From Portulaca oleracea (lineage: Eukaryota; Streptophyta; Magnoliopsida; Caryophyllales; Portulacaceae): a DNA stretch of 64,000 bases. A program made the translations under genes and the position numbers. The notes under the pieces are model-generated. The model did no database searches. It saw nothing but the letters and a program-made list of their open reading frames with translations, and was not told the origin of the DNA. The stretch lies in the NCBI GenBank assembly GCA_029582165.1, contig CM055877.1, forward strand, positions 32,705,249-32,769,248, given 5' to 3'. Below, in pieces: positions 45,542 through 56,024 of this stretch (the first letter of the stretch is position 1; the number at the start of each line of letters is the position of its first letter).

Positions 45542-46775
45542 TTACGCTTTGTTTAGAATGCCACGCTGATATAACATACTTAGGTATTCGGTTGATCTCA
45601 TTCTTTCAGAACTAGCTTGTAGAGTTTCAATCTCCGTCATGTAGTCTTCAATGACCTCTATCGACCTGGCCGTGAATTCTGGCTCGTAAGGCATCATGCA
45701 CCCACATCTAACCGGTCCCTGTACAAGTTCATATGTTGAGTGACATAATACAAAACCGGTAGACTCAAAATAATTTCCTTAACATACTCCATCCCATTGT
45801 TGAATCAGCGTGCCATTCTAAACAAAGTGGAAGTTGATAGGTTGACTAACACAATACAAAAAGGGTTGACTCTGAAAAACTTTGATAATAATACCACGAG
45901 TTAATTACATTTACCCTACCTGACTTATGTGGTAATAATTTTTGCACACCCGACATTTGAGAAATAATTTTCACCCTACCTGACATTTAAGTGGTCATAA
46001 ATTTAAAGCCCCTCAGGTATGTTATAATTGATTTTTTATTGACTTTTCCGGTGAACTGTAAAAAAATAATTATGAAGTGACCTTTATACCCTTGTTATTA
46101 TTTCCTTTGACTTTTAATTAAATGTGAAATGACTTTTGTACCCTTAGTATTAATTGTTATGACATTTTAAAACCCAACCACTTCACTGATTTCTCTCCCC
46201 GGCCCCCCTCCCATACAGAAAATGAAAACCTAACCCCACCCAAACCACCATGTCTGTCTTCTACTCTCCAACATAGTCTTTTCCTTCTCAAATTAAAGGG
46301 CAACATCGTAATTTCACATAGTGATATAGGGGTATTAATGTATTTTTCCATTTCCAATGACAAGTTACCGGATTCTAACACTAAAAATCACTTTCACCAA
46401 ATGTCAGGTAGGGTGAAAATTATTTCCCAAATGTCGGGTGTGCAAAAATTATTACCGCATATGTCAGGTAGGGTAAATGTAATTAACTCATAATACCACA
46501 TATGTTGAGTGACATAAACTTAATTAAAAAACACGGTAACAAACCTGCATGGGAAAAACGTAATATCGCCGACCATATTCATCTTCAATGCTCTCAATGA
46601 CGCACTCCATCCCATGGTTGCATCGGATGACTGGATCAAATAGATCTACATCTTCTATCTCTGACTCAGAAAAGCTTTCGTAATACACAAACCTTCCGAA
46701 TGAGCTATTTGAACTGTTGGTCGTCATAAAGGTGAAGCGTTTGTATGGCTTTAAGGTTTCCTTCAAAACATTCAA
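45542..46775 (-). CDS. Two-exon GRF-type protein, copy b, with MITE in intron
   Basis: Exon 1 is 46775-46545 (77 codons), intron 46544-45719 (826 bp; GT...AG), exon 2 45718-45542 (58 residues plus stop), total 135 residues. The first finger half reads RCNHGMECVIES then GRRYYVFP: the GRF-like GRRYY is present, but the third Cys position is Phe. Exon 2 starts GPVRCGCMMPYEPEF and continues into a charged helix IEVIEDYMTEIETLQ. Intron phase 0 and position match copies a and c. Without the MITE and one target copy the intron would be about 224 bp. The missing Cys suggests impaired zinc binding or a diverged finger. Confidence 0.5.
45898..46489. mobile_element. MULE-type MITE with long TIRs and 10-bp TSD
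   Basis: 592 bp. The terminal inverted repeats start GAGTTAATTACATTTACCC and extend about 93 bases with about three mismatches. The target duplication ATAATACCAC is exact on both sides (45888-45897 and 46490-46499). Long TIRs plus a 9-11-bp duplication are the hallmarks of Mutator-like elements. Only a short frame (46157-46381, minus) is inside; I regard it as non-coding. It sits inside the intron of GRF copy b. Confidence 0.95.
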
Positions 46776-46984
46776 TTAATTGTAACGCTAAAACAAATCT
46801 TCTTGAGTGGTTTCCATCAGCTTTCGCAACTTAGGTATTTAAAGAAGTAGGGTCCATGGAAAAATGTGTTTTGCTATAACCCCAGCATTTATAGTGGCAT
46901 TGAATGTGGAGTACTTAACATAAGTTGTTAGGTGGTTGAATGTCACATCATGTGTAAACCTTCAATTACCCTTCAAAAAACCCT

Positions 46985-47470
46985 AATGCATTCCTTATGA
47001 TGTTGTACTTTAGTAGTTACCAATTTCATTATGCAAACCTTATGTTGTAACTCTAGGTTACGATTCAGTCAACTTCGTTGTAGATTAACCCAGAAAAATG
47101 AGGTGGTTAACCAAGACATAACTTGTTGAACATGAGCTTGTCCTGGGTTAATCGTCCATGGTGTCTATGTTGACTCCTTTATCTTAGCATTCTGAACCCT
47201 ACACCCTTCATAACCTTAAAGCATAACTTATGTAGTTGTACTTTAGTTATTACCAATTTCAGTATGCAAACTTTATGTTCTAACAATGGGTTAGGAGAAG
47301 GTCAACTTCATTGTAGGTTAATCCAACCCACAATACAGTAGATTAACATGAACTTGTTCTGGGTTAACTATCCATTGGTGTCCATGTTGAGTGCTTTATG
47401 TTAGCATCATAACCCCTATGGGCTACCATCATAACCCTAAACCATGAGGTCACCATAGTGTATTTAATTG
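46985..47470. repeat. GGTTAACC-type array, short copy
   Basis: Same family as 17085-17885 and 23820-24640: anchors TTCATTATGCAAACCT (47023) and TTCAGTATGCAAACTT (47258), modules GAACATGAGCTTGT and GTCCATGTTGAGTGCTTTATG. About one and a half units, between GRF copies b and c. Confidence 0.75.
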
Positions 47471-48128
47471 TAACCATAATTCGTGTTTCCATTAGTTGAT
47501 ATGTTCAACTTAAGCATATAATTAAACCGTACTCATAACATTAATGATATATACATATTTTCTTCATGTTGTGATGGTTAACACAAATCAGTTGTAGTAA
47601 CATGGCTCACTGTTTGGAACTAACAAAACAACAATAATAGGTAAGGTGCACAGTTCATAGAATACAACAGACCGCAATCACCACCTACAAAGGATAAAGA
47701 TAAAAGCCAAACAACTAAACATGAATAACACAACATCAATGTCATCAAGACTGTCATCTTTCAACATATTTGCACTTCTAATTACCATAACCCTATAACC
47801 ATCCTTTCAACCATCAACAACTCTAGAAGTTGCAATCTCTAACGAGATGCCACTACAATATCATGTTTTCAACAACATGTTAAGCTTTCCCTTACTTCGG
47901 ACTTCTCCTTTTCGCTCTTAAAAAACAAAAACAAATCAAAGATGCAAAGTTGGAGACATATTATCATTGTTGCACATATCATGTAAAACCATAGAAATAG
48001 TACAACGTTATCGAAGTACTGAACATTAAAACACACTAGCCAGTACAAATTCATATTAAATTAAACATTAAACACTAATGCCATGAACCTCAAACAAACA
48101 TGCGTACTAATCCAGACATCCTGGGATT
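47471..48128. other. Spacer, no gene seen
   Basis: AT-rich stretch left of GRF copy c; the short minus frame 47869-48054 is Phe/Leu-rich and has no known feature. Confidence 0.35.
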
Positions 48129-48570
48129 TCATGAAATACACATGAGAACAATCAACAATGCACAAACAACTGCCACAGTGATCTGCACCTTCCTCTTAGC
48201 TGCAGCAACCCGGCTTACTGCAACTTCCATTCGTTGAACACCATACTCAGTGTTAAACCTATTCTTCTGTCGCTCATTCCGAATAGTTTCTTGAATTTCC
48301 CGCATCTGACCGTCTAGCTCTTCAATCACCTCCATTGCTTTATTAGTGTAGGGGGGATCAAATGGTGTATAATAATTGCATGCAAGTTCACCCTGCATCA
48401 AAATTAACCAACATTTAGTATGTAATTACTTCATCTCATTGCCAAAAATTTGGCCACATATATCATGCATGATGTACCCTTTTTGGATATTTTGCATATC
48501 GACGTCTGTACAGATCACCTGACTCTACTAACACAGCTTCAACACCACATGAGCACCGTCGATGATTCAT
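48129..48570 (-). CDS. Two-exon GRF-type protein, copy c, with C-terminal membrane segment
   Basis: Exon 1 is 48570-48478 (31 codons), intron 48477-48393 (85 bp; GT...AG), exon 2 48392-48129 (87 residues plus stop), total 118 residues. Exon 1 has RCSCGVEAVLVES and RRRYAKYP, with Tyr where the third Cys is expected. Exon 2 opens ELACNYYTPFDPP, with the last Cys. A coiled-coil-like helix follows (VIEELDGQMREIQETIRNE), then a hydrophobic end (VQITVAVVCALLIVLM), probably a membrane anchor. This finger, coil and anchor layout is known from small plant GRF proteins (At4g04775-like, recalled). No stop or shift is seen. Confidence 0.6.
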
Positions 48571-49341
48571 ATCAGTTGGAAACACAATGATAATGGAAAT
48601 TCAAGAAACTTTGATATCTCCTCCTGCTTCAACTCTAATAACTTTATAGACAACTAGCTCCTTCAGGTCATTCAAAATCCGTCAATTAATGCGATTGTTG
48701 GGTAGATGACCCTCTCCTTGTTCATTACTTCAAGCATTAATGAAGGGAAGTTTAAAAGTTTTAAGGTTAAAGGGAAACCCTAAGCCAATGAAATCTTTTT
48801 CAATGAAGATAATTGAAAGCGTCATATTTATAAGGGAGTTCTTAGGCCAATACATACAGATATCTTCGTCCCTCTTAACCCCAAACAAAAATACAAAATA
48901 AATTATACACAGTTTGGGCCCTATTTACCAACGCCTACTTATCCTGGGTTACCACATTCACCAAATGTTGGGCCCACAACCATATACAAGTAATACAACA
49001 GTTTGGAACCCTAACTTTTCACAACCTTTGCTATCCATGAACATTATTCAAATGTAAATGATTATGGAGTATATGTAACGGATGTAGTGTATTAATAAAC
49101 TATTTCTGCAATTTTTGTTAACAACCTTTGCTACATCCTTCAATATCCGTCATTACAAAATTATGATGCAGATAAAATTTGCTACATGACATTAACCATT
49201 TACAAACACAATTTAATGTAACATTTCACGAATCCTTTGTATCCATAAAAATCATCAATCAAAGGTCATCCCTAAACATACAAATGTGAATGATGTTCAC
49301 ATCGTACAACCCGGCACCCAATGCAGCAATGCAAGAAACAT
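48571..49341. other. Spacer between GRF copy c and MULE gene
   Basis: AT-rich, no long frame; possible promoter region of GRF copy c and 3' flank of the MULE gene. I could not identify MULE terminal inverted repeats here or beyond 52150. Confidence 0.4.
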
Positions 49342-52047
49342 TTACTCTCGGGTTCCATTAACAAATTCTTCATCGACAAGCTGTTGGTGGCCATGAACAT
49401 CTGCATACATGTACACCTGGGTGTTGGTACAAGTGTTCCTGTGATGCCCAGTATCTTGGCAGTTTAAGCAACGGTGCATATACTTATCTTGCCTCTGAGA
49501 CTCGTGCCTTCTCTTTCGAGGATGGCCTACTTGCCTTGGATTCTTTGGGGGAAGTATTTCCCTGCAAAATCCTCGATCAAGATCGTCCCCCCTACCACTT
49601 TCCCAGTTGCAAGACCCATTGATGGATTACCCTCGCTGATCATGAGTTCTATCCCTGCCAAATAAATCATTGTCTGCATATTCTTCTTGTAATAATCACT
49701 CACAAAATTATACAATGGAAGACCAACCCTTTGAATAACAGACATAGCATGTACACAAGGCAATCCTATCAGCTCGAACCACTGGCATGTGCACGTCCGC
49801 GACTTTATGTTGACAACAACCCTCCTGCTCTTTGACATGTCAACACAATATTCACCCCTCTCAGAACAAAACAATTGAACACGGGTCATTGAATCGCATT
49901 TTGCAATTGTGTCCTTCAACTTGTCATTAACCCTAGGACCAACAACTGTTTTCCACCGGTTTAGTTCAATGTTCCTCCTCTCATACTTTTGCCCAACCTT
50001 TTATAAATTGCATGTTTCTTAGACCTTTCATCCAATTATTCACTCTTTCAATTGGGTTGTTGTTTAGCCTTCCCCAACGGTCCTTCTTGAATTTTCTTTA
50101 TGCCCATTGAACAGGTTCGTTGTCCTCAACTCATTTTGAATACAAAGGATTATGTGCAAGTAACTTCCCCATCGCTTCAAAAATAAAACAACAAGTTCCA
50201 TCATTAAGCAGCACAGATAACCATTTTATAAACAACTTGACATGATTACTGCGCATATGAAACTTACCAGCATTGTAACCCTCCTTTGTGGTAGCATAAG
50301 CTATTTTACACAGCATCTCCTTTGCTTTCTCTTTACCGGTTGCGCTCCGCTCTCCTTTCTTCGCAATGGACTGAGAAACGTTCTTGGTCAAATGCCTTAG
50401 GCAATAAGAGTAGAACTCTTTGCCAAAATATTTAGGCACATATTTAAGTAAAGATATGTGCCTGTCAGTCATTACAATCGTGTTAGTGAACCCAGTACAC
50501 TCTCTAAGATTCCTTAGGAACCAGTCCCAGTTGTTATCGTCCTCCCCACCGACAACTGCATATGCAATGTCCAACAAATGGTTGTCTGCATCCAAGGCAA
50601 CTATAGACAGCAATGTGCCGCCAAATGGACCACTCAGATGGGTTCCATCAACGAACAAAATTTTTCTACAACAACTAACAAATGCCTCCACAGCTGGGGA
50701 GTAAGACACAAACATCCGGCTGAACACATTCCCATAAACCTGAACATATGCATAAGAGCCTTTGTTCGCTTTACAGATGGATGCACATAACCACGGAAGT
50801 AGCTTGTACTGGTCTCCAACCTCCCTAACAGCTAACATCCGAACATACTCCTTCGCCCGTCGACACTGATGGTATGTAGCATTAATACCAAACTCAAGCA
50901 TAACATCTTTCAGTATTGAAGTCGGTGAGTAATCCGGGGACATCCTTAGCTTCCCATCAATCAAGGACCCTAACATAGATGCCCTCAATTGTTTCCTCTT
51001 CCACATCCCCATGTTGCACTCGTCCCCACCGGTGTGCTCATGATTACCAACAAATTCCTTAACATACATGCCTTCAGTTTTTGCACTACCTCTAGCACAG
51101 ACAAAAAATGGACAGCCCTCAACAACACACCGAACGACGATCCTCTGTCAGCAGTTCCGTTCAAACCTATACCCAAACCTATACCCAAACCTATGTGCAA
51201 CACAGTATTTGAATACACTTTCCCGGAATGCTACTTGACTAGGGAACAACTGCCCTTTCCCTGTCAACTCGTTTTTCCAAGCACACATTCCGGTGTTGTA
51301 TGCCTCACAGTTTCCACCTGTCTTCGGCCAAATCAAGCCTCCGCCTTCATTCTCCCGTTCCTCTTCCATCCCATCCATATCACTATCGTAACCTTCCTCC
51401 CAGACTGGAGGATCATCCATATAGCCAACAGGGTTAACGTCATTGAATTCATCCAATTTCTTTGGCAACTTTGCAATTTTTTTCCTACATATTCATAAAA
51501 AATACAACATAACACACATCAACATTTAATACTGTTAACAACCACAATGCATTATGCTATGGTACACTTACATTTTCACATCATTTTCGTTGACTACTTC
51601 GCCCTCCTTTGACGTTCCAGCCTCCACTACATGACTCTCCTTTTCCATGTATATATCAGCAGGACTCTCGATTTCCATGCATACAGCAGCATAATTATCC
51701 CCTCTGTTTTCCACACCCTACACCTCCGAACGACCATCATTCAACGTTGAACGATCTGTTACATATAAATAACCGACTCCATCACTTCCTCTAAACATTT
51801 TTAACACGTCTCCGTCCTTGGCGGACTGAATCATCATTGTCCTATCATACTTCAAAGTATATAAGATGTCCCTCCCATTTAAGTTCTTTTCTGTGATATC
51901 CCCTACCATTTTAACAACATCTTCTACCCCCATCATATCATCCACCCAAATACATCCCTTCTCACCGCCAACATATCCAACTCTACCTGCTTCATCCTTC
52001 AGTTTACCACCATATAGAACATATACAAGCATTTCACGTTTTTCCAT
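49342..52047 (-). pseudogene. Mutator-like (MULE) transposase, mudrA type
   Basis: Read right to left: N-terminal PB1-like region (MLVYVLYGGKLKDE, from Met 52047), an in-frame TAG at 51720-51718, and an intron near 51570-51490. A zinc-finger DNA-binding region follows (FRESVFKYCVAHRFGYRF, then past a TGA near 51150 VRCVVEGCPFFVCARG). The MULE transposase core (51069-50131) has ILFVDGTHLSGPFGG with the first Asp and VIMTDRHISLLK with the second. The SWIM finger is CTCQWFELIGLPCVHAM (about 49800-49740). After a frameshift near 49540, a CCHC knuckle CLNCQDTGHHRNTC lies at about 49474-49433. The 12-base GGGTATAGGTTT unit is tandemly repeated near 51165. Several stops lie between 50130 and 49920. 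Non-functional as read. Confidence 0.85.
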
Positions 52048-53099
52048 CGCCCCAACTTGTGCTTCACTATCACCCAATTTTAACTGTAGAGTCACCAACA
52101 TACATATATCAACATATTTACAAATGAAACAACAATTATACACTGACAACCTACATACAGCATATTCAGCTACTATTTACTATTACTGAGCATGCTCTCT
52201 TAAATCAAAAATAATTATGAAACCAACAAATTTACACCATATAACAATAAACTTCAAACAACTTACCAACGCCTAAGCACCCTATCATCGTTTCTAACCT
52301 TACCATACCATTCAAAGTCATATTTTCCTACAAAATAAACCCTAACCAAGACCACAATAAACCATACATATTCACCACCTGAATTTTTGCAACCATGATA
52401 ACCGATTATCATTATACGAGATTAACATGATACAATCCTACCATGACATCCCAATAAACACAAATTAAAATAATGGTAAAAGCTCTTGCACAGGAAGCAA
52501 AAATTGAAAATATTAACAACAACTTACAATAATCTTTTACTTCTCCACCCTGGAATTGCAATTAACTTCACTTCTCCCGCAAAATTGTGAATCAACGATT
52601 TTCGTTTTCAAATTATTTCGAAACTCCAGCAGACAATCCTCCGTCAGGTTTCAAACGCTCTTGCAAACGAAGACAAAATTATTGAACGAATGTGGTTTGA
52701 GAATTGAATATCTTCCAGGAGAAGGATCACTTTCCCGCTTAAAAGTTACCCACTCAAAGAAGTTTAATTTGTTAAATATTCATTTCCCAACAGTACACCT
52801 ATGCAATAGGGTTGGGCTCTACTAAATAAACCTAACTGCAAATGTTTTTTGGTCAAATGTGGGTTTTATTGATGCAACACCAAGGGGTAAAAAAAATACC
52901 TCATTGTAAATAAATCTTAAGCCCAACACCACAAAATAATTAACTTTTTTTATTTTTTTTCTTTTTTTTGCTTTAGCTAAGAATTGAATCTTGACGGAAA
53001 GCTTAGAAGATATGGATGGTTGCCAATATGGTTACCATTATAACATGTAAACTTGTAACATAACTAAGAATTGAAGCATGTGCCCCCTTACCCCCTTAT
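52048..53099. other. Upstream flank of MULE gene, no gene seen
   Basis: Probable leader of the MULE gene (an acceptor-like CTCTACAG lies near 52085 on the minus strand), then AT-rich sequence with A/T homopolymers (52890-52970). A small frame at 52556-52825 has no recognised domain. Confidence 0.35.
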
Positions 53100-54060
53100 T
53101 GCATACTCTCCGGGACCTGAAAATCCCTGCTAAGGTGAAAGACCACTTGTAGATAATGTCTCAAGAATCGCTTACCCTTACCGAGGTGTTATCCTTAAGA
53201 TTTGGTGTTGTGGATTAGATTTCTATGGTTTGTAGGAATGAGACTGAATCTCATCTTCAATTGTTTAGAGATTGCACTACTCCCTAAAACCTTTGGAACA
53301 TGTACTTTGATAAAAGTTATTCTGATTATCTTTCCAGATTTTGGTCTACTATGAGGCGACATGATTGGTTATTGCTTAATCTAAATGTCGAACATCATTT
53401 TAGGCAGATTAGTTTTGCAATTGTGTGCTGGTTTATATGAATTAATAGGAATAACCTTTTTCTCACTAATGTAACCTTTTTTTAATGATTGGAATGCTAT
53501 TTGTTTCTTTAAGAGAAAGAAGGATTACATTTTTTTTACCAACGATGAGAAGATTTTGGGCCGGAAGCCTCCGGCTCCACACTTTTATAAAACTTAACCT
53601 AGATATATGCAGGAATAGAAACCATGCTTATTAGGTTGGTGTTGCCATATTCAGAGATGTCAAAATGAGATGGGTAGTTGGTTTAATTGTTGAGATCAAC
53701 AATCTTGACTCTAACTTTGCTATTTTAGTCACACTGAGAGAAATGCTCCATCGACTTCAAAAATAGGTTTGGATCCTATGAGGATTAAGGCAATTTTGAC
53801 TTGGTTAATGACATTAAGGCAATTCTGGAAAGAGAATGGTAGGTAGAAATTAATATGGTTTAGTGTTATGTCAATCTCACCCTGGCAGTGCTAGCTGAAG
53901 ACTTCCTCAATCAACCTAAGTTGATGGTGATTCATAACAAGCCTCCAAAAAGCGTCTTTTGCGATTGAATTGGATATTAGAATCTGCTATGACCATGACA
54001 TACAGAAGAGGATGGAGGAGAAGGATAATGATTTCTATGCTGAAGACTAAAGGTTCCTAG
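53100..54060 (+). pseudogene. Decayed LINE ORF2 C-terminus (zf-RVT and RNase H-like)
   Basis: Many stops, but a single frame keeps a recognisable zf-RVT region: LKIPAKVKDHL (about 53118), VCRNETESHLQLFRDCTTP (53228-53285) and LWNMYFD. Then FAIVCWFI and INRNNLFLTN (53417-53468) match the linker before the plant LINE RNase H domain. Weak traces continue to about 54060. A T-rich tract at 54268-54291 is not a convincing tail. This is a third LINE lineage copy in the window, on the opposite strand and the most decayed. Confidence 0.6.
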
Positions 54061-54611
54061 GGCTCGATTATGTTAGCCCTTTTGATTTGTCGTAGTTTGT
54101 TTTGCTTCGACACTGACTTTGCCTATATCTTGGTTATGATCTATAGATTTGTTAGTAGCAAGGCCTACTTTGTGAATATCCTTAGCTTGTGTATTTTGGC
54201 TTTTTGTTGTCTAGTGAGCTTAGGTTAGGTGTCTTTTTGGCTTGCTGATGTTGTGCCTTAGTGGTTGGAGGTCTGATTTTTTTTTTTTTTTTTGGTGTCT
54301 CTGAAGGATATGGAACCTAGGGTTTATGCAAATTGATGTGGATGAAGGAAATCCACCCATGGAACTCATAAACAACTACAATTAATTTCTAGGGTTTTGG
54401 AATTTTTGTTGATAAACAAGAAAATAAATGATATGGACAATCCTACAGAGTAAAACTCACCAAATTGAACTAGGATAACCAAGAATCTTGAACAAGGATC
54501 CCAAAGGATTAGTTTTTCATTGATTAGGATTTTAATCACCCATCAATTACAAACTCTCAATGGAGAGGTTTTTGAGGCTAAGCTCTCTATGTTCTAAGTG
54601 TCTAATGACCC
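54061..54611. other. Spacer, no gene seen
   Basis: Contains a T homopolymer at 54268-54291 and AT-rich sequence up to the first LTR of the gag-only elements. Confidence 0.35.
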
Positions 54612-55268
54612 TATAGGAGGCAAAACTTTGTGAGCAAATCAGAAAATGACACGTGGAAAATAAATTAAATTTATTTGGTTAATTATTATCTGCTATGTGT
54701 CAAATTAATTACGGCAGTCCATTTAATTAAATTTTAAATAGAATACATCTTGGCCTATAGTATCGTGATGCGTGTCAAAGATGATGTAGAAAATATTAAT
54801 TATTTCTTTATTTAAAATTAAAGAAATAATTAATTAATGTGGGTCCAGGCCCAAAACCCAGAAAAACCTTAAGCCTCCAAAGTTTATAAATAGGGGTTCT
54901 CCCCCTCTTTTTCAAGCCCCGACATTTTGCCATTGGAGACATGCTCGACTCTAAAGACTCTCTTACAAGCAACTCAAGACATTCTAAAGACTCACTCTCC
55001 CGAAGAAGGCATTAAACACATTAAGGCTCATATATTCGCTTCAGGGGAGATCAAATACTTATCTTGATCAAGATAAAGTCATCAAGACCCTCTTTCAAGA
55101 TCATATTCATCCAAATTTGCTCAAGGAGATCAAATCAGAGGATTAGTTAATTTTTCTTGTAACTGCCAAATAGAGAACTGTACCCACGAATTCAAAAATC
55201 AATACAAATTTTATTATGTTACCAAATTTCGTGTCTTATGTAATTCCGACTAGAAATTTGTGTTTACA
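54612..55268 (+). repeat. LTR of gag-only retroelement, copy 1
   Basis: 657 bp, from TATAGGAGGCAAAAC (start changed from TGTAGGAGG) to AATTTGTGTTTACA. TATA box TATAAATAG at 54885-54893. Directly followed by the conserved AATTTGGCACGCCCGGTG primer-site region. Homologous to LTRs at 60985 and 61454. Confidence 0.8.
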
Positions 55269-55349
55269 AATTTGGCACGCCCGGTGAGACATCTCCGCCT
55301 CTCATCTCTTTCTCAAAGAAGTAAAATTCAACCTTCGATTCAAGCAACG

Positions 55350-55770
55350 CGATGGCTGTCAACATGGAAGAAAAGATAGCTGAATTAGAGGTTGCGTTGA
55401 AAAGGCTTGTTAGGGAAGGTGAATAGAAGGACAAGAAAATCTATGAACAAAGTGCGTAAATTACGAAGTTGATGAAGAAAATAGAGAAGCGCCCCTATCA
55501 AGAATCTGACGGAAAGACAGACGGGGGAGAATCTGACAAAGAGACTTCCAAAGGTGATAGCGACAAGGAAGAAAAGAAGGACTCATTTTTGGGACCAATG
55601 ACTATAGAAGAGATTAAAACCTTAATTGCAAATGCAGTGAAGGCTTAGCTTGGAGAAGGATCGAAGGAGAGTCACTTGTACACGAAGTCGTACACAAAAA
55701 GGGTCGACACCCTTTGAATGCCACAAGGATATCAAGGCCCCAAAGTTCAATCAATTTGATGCATCGTTTT
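55350..55770 (+). pseudogene. Truncated Gag, copy 1
   Basis: Start ATGGCTGTCAACATGGAAG at 55351, then the same coiled and acidic N-terminal region as the copies at 56025 and 62532. It has stops at about 55424 (TAG), 55457-55459 (TAA where the other copies have CAA) and 55647. The copy ends at about 55765, in the middle of the segment that precedes the Gag core (FNQFD), where the foldback structure begins. Confidence 0.75.
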
Positions 55771-55780
55771 CCTTGTAACA

Positions 55781-55938
55781 CACAAATTTCTAGTCTAAAA
55801 TAAATAAAGACAAGAAATTGAGAAACAAACTAATTTGTATTAATATTTAGATAAATGTGGGTACAATCTCTGTATTAAATACAATGAAGTTTGTTTCTCA
55901 ATTTCTTGTCTTTATTTATTTTAGACTAGAAATTTGTG
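55781..55938. repeat. Perfect 50-bp inverted repeat made of LTR termini
   Basis: 55781-55830 is the exact reverse complement of 55889-55938; the 58-base spacer is AT-rich. The right arm is the normal end of the LTR (CTTGTCTTTATTTATTTTAG ... AAATTTGTG) leading into the copy 2 primer-site region. The left arm is the same LTR end inverted. It marks the junction of copies 1 and 2. Confidence 0.95.
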
Positions 55939-56024
55939 TTTACAAATTTGGCACGCCCGGTGGGACATCTCTGCCTCTCATCTCTTTCTCCAATATGTCA
56001 AATTCAACCTTCGATTCAAGCGAC

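Noticed and set aside
46157..46381. Minus-strand frame inside the MITE
   Set aside because: Short, no domain, lies within a non-coding MITE.
52800..52930. TTGGGCTC ... AAGCCCAA as MULE terminal repeats
   Set aside because: Only about 8 bases pair and they are close together; no partner at the other end of the MULE gene.
55857..56024. N-terminal 56 residues of the open frame before copy 2 Gag
   Set aside because: This part translates the LTR end and primer-site region; the sister copies start at the conserved ATG matching 56025.
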